Source of the DNA: Sialis fuliginosa
Taxonomy: Eukaryota; Arthropoda; Insecta; Megaloptera; Sialidae
Direction of reading: 5' to 3'
Length of the DNA stretch: 64,000 nt
Assembly: GCA_961205875.1 (NCBI GenBank)
Contig: OY540814.1
Location: 13,002,993-13,066,992, forward strand
Positions 10,926-23,450 of the stretch are shown here, one piece after another. The translations under genes were made by a program, and so were the position numbers. The notes beneath the pieces were generated by a model. That model was not told where the DNA came from, made no database searches, and saw only the letters and a list, made by a program, of their open reading frames with translations. Each line of letters opens with the position of its first letter. The first letter of the stretch is position 1.

Positions 10926-11942
10926 ATGACTATGGCGGCATGTTATACCACTTATGAGGTATCATCGCCCGTGACGTCGCGTCAACACCAAGTGACCTCT
11001 GCTGGAAGCGGCGGTGTTATCCACAAGGACTACTCTAGACCTCTTCATGTCGATTGTTCGGTCGAGTACGAACTACCCAGTCAAGCCAAACCGCCTCCGG
11101 GTGGTCGCAATGAACCTCTACTAATGATACATCCGTGTTACTTCCGGAAAATGGAATCGCAGCGTAGGAGCCCGTTTATCAATAACCTCCCTGGTAGAGG
11201 AGGTACGACAGCGGCTGTTCCTACAGTACCTCAAGCCGTAACGACGACTTCAAACACGACATCGAGAAGGTCAAGTTCTAGTGTTAGTTCCTCGGCTGCT
11301 TCTAGGGTCATTCAAACTGGTACGATTCCGGTATCAATACATCATCAGCACCAAAGAAGTAATCAACAGAACATTGTCCAAGCAAATACAGCAAGGACGA
11401 TGCAGCAACAACAGCAGCAATCTCAAGCACATTTACAACAAATCAACATGCCGACGGCAGTGGTACATCAGCAGTATAGCACATCGACAGCGAACTCTGT
11501 AGTTGTACCGCAACAGTACCAAGTATCCCGTCAGCATACAATACAGAACACGAACCCTGGTACCCAAGCGACCCAGTGGGACCCGCTGTTGGCCGCCGGG
11601 GCGACGACGCAGTGTTATAATACGAATAACAAGCCTCCCGTAGTTTCTGTGACCGTCGGCAAACGAGACGCGATGTTGTACGCAGATGGCGGTTTGTGGG
11701 ACTCGAATCCAAGCCCGCTTGCGGCCGAAAGGTTCCCAGAACCGCAACAGATCATGATGCAGCATCCGCAACACCATCCTCACGGCGTCAACCACCCCCA
11801 GCAGCAGCAAGTGCAAGAGAAAAGCACGGGGAAATACCGTCAATATCTAAGGGCGCATAGACTTCATCCCTATATGAGTATGGCCGCGACGGCTTTCCCT
11901 CAACTTGCCCAAATGCAGCAGATATCGTGTTATAATGTGTGA
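10926..11942 (+). CDS. corto: Corto-like (centrosomal and chromosomal factor) protein, intronless
   Basis: A single open frame of 338 codons with codon use and GC content quite unlike its flanks, so it is clearly a real gene. The start is the first ATG, in good insect context (AACAATGAC), with a second ATG two codons later. Residues 33-90 form a compact, aromatic- and basic-rich block (HKDYSRPLHVDCSVEYELP, then EPLLMIHPCYFRKMESQ) that would correspond to the structurally defined Corto chromodomain. Residues 92-130 are Ser/Thr-rich and about 130-215 are Gln-rich and disordered. Residues 218-275 contain KRDAMLYADGGLWDSNPSP. Residues 299-338 (GKYRQYLRAHRLHPYMSM, ending QISCYNV) make a second conserved-looking block. 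Drosophila Corto is a nuclear Polycomb/Trithorax cofactor of about 550 residues; this protein is shorter. Naming rests on memory of the family, not alignment. That it is a Gln-rich nuclear regulator is safer than the name. Confidence 0.6.
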   Translation: MTMAACYTTYEVSSPVTSRQHQVTSAGSGGVIHKDYSRPLHVDCSVEYELPSQAKPPPGGRNEPLLMIHPCYFRKMESQRRSPFINNLPGRGGTTAAVPTVPQAVTTTSNTTSRRSSSSVSSSAASRVIQTGTIPVSIHHQHQRSNQQNIVQANTARTMQQQQQQSQAHLQQINMPTAVVHQQYSTSTANSVVVPQQYQVSRQHTIQNTNPGTQATQWDPLLAAGATTQCYNTNNKPPVVSVTVGKRDAMLYADGGLWDSNPSPLAAERFPEPQQIMMQHPQHHPHGVNHPQQQQVQEKSTGKYRQYLRAHRLHPYMSMAATAFPQLAQMQQISCYNV

Positions 11943-12178
11943 TGTGTTAATTAAGAAGCGAGATGCGGAATATGTAGCTGCAGATTGTGGATTCGGTAGT
12001 TGAGGTGCGCTTACATTGTGGCTTCGCTAGGTTTATACATTCGACTGATCTGATTGATAGACTGGAGTGACTGTTTTGTAAATTGGAGGAAATGTTGGAG
12101 TACATGTAATCGCGGATACGGAAATGAAGTGTCGTCTAATGTAATGCTGCTTAGTTTATACAAGTTATAAATTATCTG

Positions 12179-12184
12179 AATAAA
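12179..12184 (+). terminator. Candidate polyadenylation signal AATAAA
   Basis: This is the first canonical hexamer after the stop codon at 11940. It would give a 3' UTR of roughly 260 nt if used. The body of complex sequence downstream suggests that more distal signals are used as well or instead. Confidence 0.35.
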
Positions 12185-12620
12185 TTAAAAGTGACTAATT
12201 TAATTCAGTTCGATATGTTTAAAATAGTTCAAATATTTAATATGACTTATTTGTTCAAAGACTGTTGCCTTCATTCCTTGGATAAATGGTTTGTTTATTT
12301 TCACATGGTGCCGTTCGAAATACATCAAAGGAAAGAACGATTCGGATAAAATGTTTATTCATATCTGTAATAGAATTATGTTAATCAGTGTACAATAATT
12401 ATTTATGTGAAACGCGGATCAAGACAGAAAGAGGATATAATCAATGGTAGTGAAATCCAGCCAAAAGAATTCGGAACAGCTCGGATTCTTGACCATGTGT
12501 TTTGTGAATCAACCAGTGAAGGAAGTGGCATGAATTCGAGGTCGATATATTCATCGTAGTGTGGTAGAATCCCGAAGTGGCAAACAAGTGTATATGTAAT
12601 ATATTTAAAGTCTACGTTCG

Positions 12621-12642
12621 TAATAATAATAATAATAATAAT
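12621..12642. repeat. (TAA)n microsatellite
   Basis: About seven uninterrupted TAA units inside the putative 3' UTR, directly followed by ATATAT. Confidence 0.9.
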
Positions 12643-13406
12643 ATATACCTAATATAACACATCTATAGCAAATGGCAGTTAGATACAATATTACCTATTC
12701 TTCAGAGTTAATAGCCATTCACGTATTTATACAGTGTGCGAAAATAGTGTTTCATGCATATTATAATAATTACAGAGTGTATCGAAAGTATCGTTACAAT
12801 GTATCAAAGTAGTTTATTGGAAAAAGATAACGAACCGCTTGATCATGTATCGTGTACTCACTCCTACTTGATGGATACGCATTTATCTTTGTTGTATGCT
12901 ATCCTTGTCTGCAGTATTGTATTTATATTTACCTATATTGTACCTTGCATTTGTTGGCTGTTTGTGATATGTTTGGATCCGGAGATAATCATCTTATTTG
13001 TAAAAGTGAAGTTCCGCTTTAATGGAAAACTTTGCTATTCCATGTAACGATTTTTGCTTTTCACAAACTTATATTAAATTACACCATTGGAATTACATTG
13101 TATCAACTGTTTTTTCAAGACAAAGCAATGATGGTTACATCATTATTTTGTACTCAACAATTTCTGCGACTATTTTACGGAAAACAATGCTTTCGTTGAA
13201 TTACTTTTGTTTCGTCATTATGCTGTTCGTGTTATTAAAACAAATCGATTAGTATGCATTAATCATAAAACGCTAGTCTTTCATGTGATTTTATGTACCT
13301 GTATCAACAACATAAATAATGCTCCATACCAGTTGTGAAACGTAGCTGCAATTAACGAAGACTACTTTTAATTGGCCATTACCGTTAAATATAATAGTGC
13401 GCTCCA

Positions 13407-13456
13407 TAAATACCAGTCAGTTCTGTAATTGTTGTCCAATGAAAAACTGGTATTTA
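13407..13456 (+). other. Perfect 11-bp inverted repeat (hairpin) in the putative 3' UTR
   Basis: TAAATACCAGT at 13407-13417 pairs exactly with ACTGGTATTTA at 13446-13456, leaving a 28-nt loop. A partial echo, CTCCATACCAGT, occurs at about 13322. The stem is too short for a canonical animal microRNA precursor. It could be an mRNA structural element or chance. Confidence 0.4.
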
Positions 13457-13600
13457 GTTTTCTTTTCAAAAAATATCTCAAATGTTTTTGTCGACACTCC
13501 TTTTATAATGTGTTAGAAAAAATATTGTCAACGACAATGGAATTAAAGAGTATTCAGTTATTTTATTTTTAAACATACATTTTTTGTTTCTTTTGTAATG

Positions 13601-15166
13601 ATGTCATAAATGAAAAATTATTGCATATAATTTATAATTAATTAATGATTGCTTGGAAATATTTTTTCTACAAAGTGTTATAAAAACGGGTCAACAAGTT
13701 TATTGCAACTCATTAAGTTTTATAATTTGCATTTGAGTCAGCGTTTTTATAAAGATTTCTAAAATTTCTATTTGTTTATGAATTATCTTTAAGCATTATT
13801 TTCGTGATCTAAACAAACACAACACCAGAAAAAATATAAAAAACAAAAATTCTGATATTATGCCAATTTAAAATAATGTATTCTCCCGTTTAAAATCATT
13901 ATTGTACGTCTACCAACTCAAATAAGAAAAAAAAATACAAAAAAACGTCGACAAAAATAATTTAATTGTGTCTTACACACCCCGGCAAATATGTGCCGCT
14001 CGATACTTTATGTGATAGTAGAATATATTGTAAAAGCATTGACGTGGCGTTTCGGGGCGAGGTGAGCGGGGGTGGGCGGCGGCGGCGGCGACATTGTAGA
14101 CGCGGGTGGAGGGTCAGAGGGGTGCGGGGAATGCGTCGCGACGCTCAGCTGACGGCGTCTACGCCGCCGTTTAGGCGTGGTTCGATACTCTGCAATTCAT
14201 GTCCGGTTTGATATTGTTTCTCCGTTCTTATTTCCTAATTACTCGCTCGACTGTTATTTAAATTTTGTTTTGTTTATGCATTGGCAATTTATTGTTTAAT
14301 TATATATCATTGTAAATATATTTATTTGTCTAAATATATCACGTATAGTTAAAAAATAATTTTGCAATCATAAATATTTTTATAATAAAAAAAAATGAAT
14401 AAGACAATCGAATAATTTTGTAATATCGAAAAAAATGTATATGGTTCAATGATACATTACTGTTAAAATGTATAAAATTATTATTAATTATTATATTGGA
14501 TCGATAAGAGTATAGATTACGTCATAATGAAAATCAAGTTCATATTTTCCAATCTTTATTAGTTATTATTATTAATGTAGTTAAACAATAACATTAAATG
14601 CCAATCTACTATGCGATCAGCTGCATAGAAAAATCTGTTTATCAAGGTCAAATAATGATGTCATCACACTCATTAATATCTTGACGTGTGGATTTTAAAT
14701 TTTAAATGACAATCTTCTTTAAAAATACGACATACTTTCACTGGGAAAATTTGTCAATTTCTTTATTAATTTTACAATTCCGTGATTTTATATGTTTCTA
14801 AATTATGTAAAGTATTTTTTTAATATTACACATCATTAAATATTGCTTTATATGTATAATGAATAACTTTACGTATGCATATTAAAAAATATACCACGCC
14901 TGCTTATCTCGCCTACCAAGAAAAAAGTAATTAAAAAATTAATATTAAGCGGAGTTTTGTTGATATTTAATTTTTCGCGTTCATTTAATTATTGATAAAT
15001 GTGTACTTTACGAGTATTTGTATGAATAAAAAATACATTTTAATTTTGTAATAAGAACTTGTATAAAAAACTCATTAACAGAAATACAGACAAATACATC
15101 AAGTGTAAAAGTTTAATTATGATATTAATCGTTTATTGTACATTTATCTAATAACTATTGTAAAGT
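13601..15166. other. AT-rich DNA around the GC island, no gene recognised
   Basis: Outside the GC island there are only AT-rich sequence and scattered AATAAA and TGTAAATA motifs. It could still be transcribed as distal 3' UTR of the corto-like gene; nothing in the sequence decides this. Confidence 0.5.
14034..14215. promoter_or_regulatory. Isolated CpG/GC-rich island 2 kb downstream of the corto-like gene
   Basis: About 180 bp of very GC-rich DNA, with a (GGC)n run at 14068-14083 and many CpG, set in DNA of roughly one quarter GC. It includes a short hairpin, GACGGCGTCTACGCCGCC, near 14152. The 81-codon plus frame 13966-14211 passing through it is Arg/Gly-rich and probably a by-product of composition. 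It could be a distal promoter, an enhancer, or an exon of a non-coding transcript. Confidence 0.45.
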
Positions 15167-15349
15167 CCGTCATACTAAGTATATATTTTCCTGGTTTTGT
15201 TCGAAGTACTATCAGTTGTGCAAAATGGCGGATATATGATACACAAAATGTCCGTTCTTTTTTATATTTTTAATTTAGTAAAATAAATTTATAAAAAGTT
15301 ATATCTAATACACGTTCATAGCAGACAAAATTTTTGATAAGTATGACGG
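15167..15349. mobile_element. Possible short MITE with CCGTCATACT ends
   Basis: CCGTCATACTAAGT on the left and, in reverse complement, CCCGTCATACTTAT on the right make an 11-bp inverted repeat around a 183-bp AT-rich segment. No clear target duplication could be defined, so this may be a decayed element or coincidence. Confidence 0.35.
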
Positions 15350-18300
15350 GCGACGTGGTTTTGATTTAAATGAATTACTTTTTTCCGTATACTGCCACCA
15401 TATCAGTACATACATTCTCGTGGCTTGTAGAAGATAGACCAAAGAGGTATATATATCTCGCATGTATATATTACAAAATATGTTATATAATATTTAAGGG
15501 AAACGTTTCTCCTATCCGCTAGGTTTAATTATAGATAGTCTAGCGCATCACCTTGTATATTAGGTTCCACTGAACAACAACTTTATGTTCTTCTATATAT
15601 TATACAAAATAATACTTTTGTGGCTGGACATATTGACCAATCTCTGTGTTATTTAATTCGTTACTTTGAATTATTCAGGTCAATATGTGGTTTAAAACAT
15701 CTGAAAATATCCATCATGAATTAAAATCTAAATTGCTATTATTATGTATGTGTATCGATTGAGCACATAGTAGATTGTTTTGAATGAACGTAAATACTAT
15801 AATGTTTTGGCAATAGCTGGCTACTGTTACATATTGGTTCGTGCGAATTCTCATTATACGCATTACATTGCGAATATTGCAAGTTTAGTTTTGCACTGTG
15901 ACACTATGGTTTGTGGGTATACTATTTCATGGTGAATATTTTATGCCTATTGTTTCCATGGATGTTTATTTTTCAGTGAACGATTTTGTTGATTGATTTT
16001 ACCTCCACGGTCTGTAGAGTTGAAATGATTGGACGTTTTTACGAAACGATTGGTAGCTTCGGTATGGCGATTATAAAAAACGTCGAATTGTTTCGATTTT
16101 ATTTACTTGTAGTTCTTGTGGAGCAATGGAATCATAAAAAACTATATTGGTTTATAAATGTAGGTAATTATTTTTGTTTGTCTTTCATATTGGTTGAACA
16201 GTAATCGACAATTTAATGTATTATTTTATCATTGTATTTATAAATATATATGCGCATTCTATTCCAAACGATAAACCTATTTTGATAGATATAATGTCTG
16301 CATCACGTTTACTTTTTATTTGAACGCATTTATATGCTACAAGTAAAGCTACTTGAAAAAAAAGTATAATTTCTATACATTTACTGACATATCGTGTTTG
16401 GAATGTTAATGTAATACTTATAAAAAAATGTTTGTTGTAAATTATCTGGAAAGTCATTCTAAATTTCTGTGAAGGTCTGAATTCATGAAATGTTTTAGAT
16501 TTACGATACGCATGTTAATTTTAGACAAGTCTGTACTTTTTGTGAAATATAAATAATGTGTTTGTTCTCAATTGTAGTGTGGCGTAAATTTATAAAAACA
16601 TTTTATTTCGAATTTAGATCTGATCTTTGTTTTTGTTGGAGTAACTGCGAATTTCAAACGAGATAATTCGAAGGTTCGTTACGAAAATTCCGATAATAAT
16701 TGAGATCGCATTGAAAGATGAGAGTCATAACCACGCAGCTTCGTGCTGAGAACAGCTATTTGAGAGTAAATGATGTTGAACGTGCCAGCTGTGTTGTCTC
16801 AGCACAGATGGGACGTGAGTTTTTCCACCTAAACTCGTAATAACAAATACGTTTGAAAATCACGCAGTTTAAAAACGAACATGTACAATCTGCGAAATGT
16901 TATTTCATAACACACATTGTTGTATGATTACTGTTCCACCTACGTATGTGAAAACAAATGTATTTTATAACTGACTGATGTAAAACGAGTATAGTGAATA
17001 TATTTAACTTTACTCTTAATCGACTGTCGACGATTCATAGAAATTGCCATTTAGATGATAAGAATTATCGAATGAATATAATGTAAATAACTCTTAGATT
17101 TTCAACTAAATGGTTCAGTGGAACTTTTTAAAAGTAAAAGGGTATATAACAAAATATATAAATAAAAAAATACTTGATAAAAAATTATACTGTGAATATG
17201 TAAAATAACATAAAATTCGACAAAAAAAATCCATTGCTATATATGTACAGACCTAGTCATAGAAAACATACGCTTATACTGATCATGAAAATGATTATTA
17301 AATGAAATAAACATGTTATTGTTTTTATAGAAATTTTTGTTTTATTTCATCCATAATTATTCCTCGAACCATACAATCATTATTTTATTATATAGCAAAA
17401 AAATATGATGTCAATGAAAGAATAATTAAATAACAAGATTCAATTTGAATACTTGATTGAAGTTATCGGAAGAAGAGGAAAATCATTCTGCTATTATCAG
17501 TGCATTTAAATTAATATTAAAATGTTTACGAAAGATACTATCATTTTAATTTACGTCGTTATTAATAATTTTATAAAACTTCCACTCTGAAAATAAATTG
17601 TTTCTTTCAACTTTGAATAAATGTGAATTATAATCATATACATAATTGAAAAAATAAAAATAAATAAACGCATTACATTTTAATTTAAATTTATTTATTA
17701 TTGTTACACGTATTTAAATGAAAATATTTAATATTCTCGCGAATAGTTTGAGGTGTATTTGTTTCGAAACTACGCAATGTCAAGATTTTTATATTTTAGA
17801 TACACATCGACGTGTTGTGAACAATAAATTTAATTACAATCCAGTGTTTCCTTCGAGCATGTTCTGTATTTGGCTGAAAAATTATTTACTCTTGTCTCAC
17901 GAGATAGATAACGAATGCTGAAAATGTACCATTGAAATATTTCAAGAGAATATATTACAATGCAAACTAATTTAAAGCAGCCGCTATTGATTTATAGTAT
18001 TTGCACATTTTCTTTTTTTCTATTTTTAACGATCTGTAACTGCCTTACATAGTTCACAACATGACGTCTGTAATTGTCTTCGAGAAAAAAAATGTTGTCG
18101 TCTTTTAGATGATTTTTTTCTGCCAAAGCCATTTACGCCATGCCAACTAAACATCTGCTGCACTTTGCCAAGTGGGGAAACTCTGTTGGACTAGTTTTTC
18201 TCGTTTTTCAAGTATTGACTTATTGTGTATGGACGATCGTAAAAATCCAAGTGTGTTGTGCTAGAGGAATAAATTATTGCCAATGAATAATTCCCGACAC

Positions 18301-20345
18301 TTTTAAACAGAATGCCGTTTTTTTACAACTCGTCGGCTATTATGTTCATGACGTTGTTATGTAATTGTGAAATACAATATGCTGTTCAACAGTTTCAAAT
18401 TGTGATTATCTTGAATGTGATTTCTGATTATGATAACTATAAATATCATATATCTAAATTAAGTGCTGTGAAGTGAATTGTGAAAAAAATATCGTTAGTG
18501 AATGTAAAATTGTATTTTATGATGAGTAGGTACCTATAATAATTATGTGTTAACTAATTAATTAATTGCTCATTTGATACGTAGCTTCTCTCATTCTACC
18601 GGAAGTCAGTTGATACTTTAAATCTACGGACGTCAAGACTCATTATTTATTATAGTGGTACGGCCAAATATCTTTAGAATTATCGACTATTTCAAGTAAA
18701 ACTTGTCGAATATTAAAGGTGATATATAACACCGCAAAAATTCTCATGAAATCGAGATAATTAGCTTTTTCAAATAGGAACCTATATTTTTCCGTCAAGA
18801 TATTATTTCTGACGTTAAGTCGAATTCCAAGATATCCATTTTTTGTATTTTCCATAAAATTTTAATGATTAGAATTTGAAAGTCCGATGATTTTTTTAAT
18901 TTTAATTTATTAATGGACATTAGATACATAAGAACAGTGCATCTTTTAGTATCTCAAGTTATTTGAATTATTTCAGTAAAAAAATTCGTTCTTACTAAAT
19001 CATCAATTTATTCGTTGAGTTTAAATACAAATGAATACAATAACGTGCGGTTTTACATCGAGACTTTGGTGATTCGTCGTATAAATTGGTGTAAACTATT
19101 TTTTTTAATTCGTTTGAATTAACAATTGTGTTATTTGATTCTATTGCGTATCAATACATTAAATTCGTATTTACAAATTTACATTTCATGTATATTATTA
19201 TTGACTATTGTGAATTTGAATTATTTAATTAATTTTATAGCTTAACGCCCGATATTATCAAGTTTAACTAAATGCTTCTTTAAAAAACTGTTATATTATT
19301 AAAAGAACCAAGCATAATACATTTAATTAAATGGATTTTTAATTTTCTGCGCTATGTTTTTACAACGCATATTATGTACATTTTTCATTGAGAACCTAAC
19401 TATTGATTTAAATCACGTTTGTAATATACAAAATTTAGGTTAAAGGAGCATTAAATTGGTTGATAATACCGGGCATAAGTCTTATAAAATATAACTAATT
19501 ACATACTTCAATAAATTGAGTCGATTTAGTTTAAAATTGTAATAATTAAAAAAAAGGTGTATTTTTTCTTCGGAATTTGAGTGTTTTTTTTCATTTCAAT
19601 ACTTTTTTATCTGTATGCGATAAGAACGATGTTTTTATTAATTGATTCAAAATTATAAACTTCTTACTTATATATAAATTATAACACTTATAACTCACTC
19701 CAAATTTCAATCAAGAAGACATAAACTGGCTATGTTGTGACAAAAATATAGGTTTTCATTTGATATCTCAAAAATTTCTTCTTATAAGAATCTCGTTTGC
19801 TGTTTAAAATGCCTCTTTAATATCCAACAACTTTTATTTGAAACAGTTTTTTTTCAATAGTCGGTAGTTCTGAAGATATTTGGCAAAACGTTTTAAATTG
19901 GAAGTGTCTGTGTATACAATCACGATACCTTAGTAGCCATATGTGACTTTTTTGGGTAAAGAAAAGCAATGTTTTATAAAAAGTTAAGAAAAGGTTAAAA
20001 ATAACTCATGTTGACATTTTGTTTTCACTTGAACCTTCTTTCCGATTGCAAAATTCTCCGACGGACTTGCTACAGCGAATAACGGATGTGCTTAAACATG
20101 TATATAAATATAAAGTTAATTTACATATTTATTTTAAATCTAAAATATAGATCTAACAGATAATAGCTTTCCGGTTAATTAATATTGAATGATTGTGTGT
20201 ATATCTACCAATTAGTAAAGGAGTTCTAGAACTAAAAATAACAGTGAATTCACAACAATACATCCCTAGTTTGAAACATGTCGTACTTTGTGTTCTGTAC
20301 TACTTCTGGCTGTGATTGATTGTCTGTTTTGTGATTCCCGGCCAA
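15350..20345. other. Gene-free but relatively complex sequence, poor in transposons
   Basis: No gene, RNA gene or transposon end was recognised over 5 kb. Patches at about 15500-17100 and 17700-18900 have higher complexity than the AT-rich filler elsewhere. Frames such as 15986-16204 and 17718-17921 are short, unlike known proteins, and lack convincing splice context. It may be conserved regulatory DNA, a long non-coding transcript, or ordinary intergenic sequence. Confidence 0.45.
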
Positions 20346-20368
20346 GACACACACACACACACACACAA
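20346..20368. repeat. (AC)n microsatellite
   Basis: About eleven uninterrupted AC units beginning after GGCCAAG. Confidence 0.9.
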
Positions 20369-20448
20369 TTTGAAATTGTGTAAATAGTGGTGGAATTAAT
20401 TTAGAAAATCTATGCTTAATTGTTTTTATCATGCAATTAAATATGCAA

Positions 20449-20984
20449 TAGAGTAATCCGGAAATTTTGTACTTACCTTTTTTATTACTTAATTACAAAG
20501 AATAGGCTAAAAAAATAATAATAGCATTGAACAAATTATTTTTTTTTTGCTCAATTAAAAGTCGTGAAAATCAGCTTGCATTTAAAACGCGACGTGATTG
20601 GTTGAAGCGTTTGTGTCGTCATAATCCATGTTCTGTCCAGCCGTTAATGTTGTTTGTATATAATGTTTCAACGCGTGAGTTATAAAAACTAGAAAAATAA
20701 TAAAAATTAACCGAAATCCTCAAATTTGGAATTGTTGCCCTTATAGAAAGCCGTAATTTCTCGTGTATATTATTATTGTACATATTGCACCTATATAGAA
20801 TAACCTTACTTTTGATTTTTTCCTTAGTTTCCTTCTGGCACAGTTATAAATCTTTTTCCAGGAGTTTTGTGAGTTCAATTTTTACAACAAGGTACGAAAC
20901 AATATTTATAACTTATTATTTTTCGTGCGTTTTACTTGTTTATCGTTGACACTTGTATATTTAAACATTGACCGGATTACTCTA
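20449..20984. mobile_element. Inverted-repeat element with TAGAGTAATCCGG ends
   Basis: A perfect 13-bp inverted repeat, TAGAGTAATCCGG at 20449-20461 and its complement at 20972-20984, bounds 536 bp without coding potential. One further base pairs on the outside. No convincing target duplication is visible, so the superfamily is open. The interior has a GC-richer patch (GACGTGATTGGTTGAAGCG) that loosely recalls the interior of the MITE at 8191. Confidence 0.55.
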
Positions 20985-23446
20985 TTTCGATGAAAATAAA
21001 ATATGAGGGATTATTTAAAATTTTAAGCTATTTAAAAATGTAATGTTGATTTTTATCATAAAATGATTTTATTTAAAAAAAAAACGGGTAAGGCTACTAG
21101 TAAATATGATACTAGCATATTATAAATTATAACCCATCATAGATTGCAACCTATATAAATAATCTTTTTTTATTTGACTAACTTTTCCTTACGCCTACCA
21201 TCAATAAATCTTATGTAGTTTATTGAAACCTGTATAATATCGCCTTCAATTTTTTTCTGGTAAAATATAGAGATATTTTTTAAATCAATAAATCAAACCA
21301 GTGACTATAAAATGTAGTTTACATAAATTTTCTTTATATTCTTAATTGATTATTTCTGCCAATGATTTTTTCAATAAATAGACCAGTTCTCTAAGAAACT
21401 GGCACATTGCTATAATTCTCTATATATTATCTTTATTTCTTTATTTTCTTACTCTATATAATTTACCCAATAAATAGTCTATACTATTATGCATGTCTTT
21501 CACACAAAAATGAATACTATACTTAATACTTATTTTAAATTCTATACAATTTATAAATTTCATAGCATCTTTCTATCAATTTTAAGTAGGTACTCAAACT
21601 TAATATAATAGATAAAACGTTTTACAATTATCAATTTTTTCACCAATTTGTTTGACAATCAGTAATACCAACTGTTAGAGAACTTATATAGAATAGCAAA
21701 ACAATAGTAAAACCTTAAATAAACTATTTCCTTATTTTAGAATAAAACACACATGTATACAAGAATTAATAATAAATCCAAAATCATCCAAATCAGCCAT
21801 TCAAAAAAGTTTCATTAATATCGGTTCAGTGGTTAATTAGTTATACGTGTGACAAGGATTCAGAGGACAGACACACACAGACAGTCAGACAAGGAAGGAA
21901 TAGTGTTTGTCTTGATCTGAAACGGAAAGATCAATTTAAAATTTTGAAATCGGAGAACAAATTCAATTTTCATCCGTCAATTTTATGTACTTAAAATTAG
22001 TGGAAAAATTGACAAATGTAACATAGGGTATGCAAATATGTTAAATTACGTCTAACAGTTTTGTTATTGACTTTCGTGAATTTTCTGTGACGATAGCTTA
22101 ATGTATTTATACAGGGAATGCGGATATTTTGAGAACAGCTTCTTCGAAATGGTGAATATGTGAAATAACATAAACTTCGACAACAAAATCCGAAGAGATT
22201 TGACTTACGCATAGATTCAAAACTGCTTTGAATCTACAATTTCTAAACTTCGCTGTTATTCCCAGAGGGTTAACATTCACATACACAGGCATGGGTCTTT
22301 GCAAGATTTATCCAAGGGGGGTAAACCATTAAGACGTGGAATGCCTTTCTATTATTACTTCGTAGAAAATATAAAAAAGGTTGCGTTTGGATTCTTATAA
22401 ATTATTAGTGCATATCCTGATATCCAACTATATTCGGTGACGAATTTGCATAAAAAATTCCAATTAAATTTATCATAATATGTTAGTAAATATTTGTATC
22501 TGACTCATACTTTGCTTTCTAAAAAACTGTTTTACTTGAATACTTTATTAATATTATATATGATTCATTCATAAATATAGCATTTATATCGAATTTTAGT
22601 TAAATGTCTAATTACCAAAGTGCATTCTCGATAATTATTTAGTTTGAAATTGTTCAAGTCTCTAGACTTTGTTGATGCTTAAATGATAATTGATATTAAA
22701 TATTAGATCAGACACGTATTCAAAAATGAAAATTGATATATATTTAACATATAATTTGATCTCAAAATATATGTTGACCGTGAAAAATGGTTCTTGTAAG
22801 TATATTTTTGTTTTGTAGAATTAGCTATTTTGGTTTTGAGTGCCTTATTTAATCATATTTTTAATACATTTGAGGTACCTTGTTTGTATATAACTAATCA
22901 ATTTTATTAAATAAATTTAATTAGTTAATACTTTAGTTAATATATATTATATACAAAGGGGTAAGTTCCCCTTTGTCCTTATTTACAGACGCCTCTGTGT
23001 ATACAGTTATATACATTTGTCCCGGCAACCACCATTAGGACAAAGTGATTAGAATCGTCCGATTTGAACAAGATAAACTTCTCACTACTAATTACAATTT
23101 TGTACAGTTTCTCTCATGGTTAATGTATTAATCCATTATACTAAAGTTAATGCTTTGTCAATAATACACACAAAGTATGTCACGCTCATATCATTTACTT
23201 AATTGATATAGTTTTGGGTGTATAAATATTTACAAAAAACCTTGATTTATATTTTAGTATGTACATACATATATAAATTATAGATATTTTATATTTGGGC
23301 ACTTTCCCTATTTATACATGTCCTTGATAATTGTGTCGTTTGTAATATTTTTTAAATGTTACTTATTAAATTTTAAATGATTGTTAATTATATATAATTT
23401 TTAATATATAAATAATTATTAATTATTTCTTGTTTGTTATGTTATA
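20985..23446. other. Gene-free AT-rich interval
   Basis: Only AT-rich sequence and an RTE-like tail at about 21764-21910 were seen. The overlapping minus-strand frames at 21997-22304 lie in a slightly more GC-rich patch but resemble nothing known. Confidence 0.55.
21764..21910 (+). repeat. RTE-like LINE/SINE 3' fragment
   Basis: The phrases ATCGGTTCAGTGGTTAATTA and ACACACAGACAGTCAGACAA occur in the order and spacing usual for RTE-like tails in insects. It is a decayed copy with no coding sequence. Confidence 0.4.
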
Positions 23447-23450
23447 TTAA

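Larger units (their letters stand above)
11943..13600 (+). other. Probable long 3' UTR of the corto-like gene
   Basis: The sequence after the stop keeps a higher complexity and GC content than ordinary intergenic DNA in this window, up to about 13.3 kb. The first AATAAA is at 12179-12184, 237 nt after the stop. Pumilio-type TGTA motifs are scattered through it, a (TAA)n run lies at 12621-12642, and a perfect 11-bp inverted repeat at 13407-13456. The frames at 12754-13047 and 13022-13252 are hydrophobic chance frames with no homology I know. The 3' end is not determined. Confidence 0.4.

Noticed and set aside
11433-11843. Two open frames antisense to the corto-like coding region (136 and 89 codons)
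   Set aside because: They lie entirely opposite a strongly coding frame of higher GC; antisense openness follows from its codon composition. No independent promoter or homology was seen.
13966-14211. 81-codon Arg/Gly-rich frame through the GC island
   Set aside because: The Arg/Gly-rich composition follows from the GGC run and CpG-rich DNA; the N-terminal part is in AT-rich sequence with no coding look.
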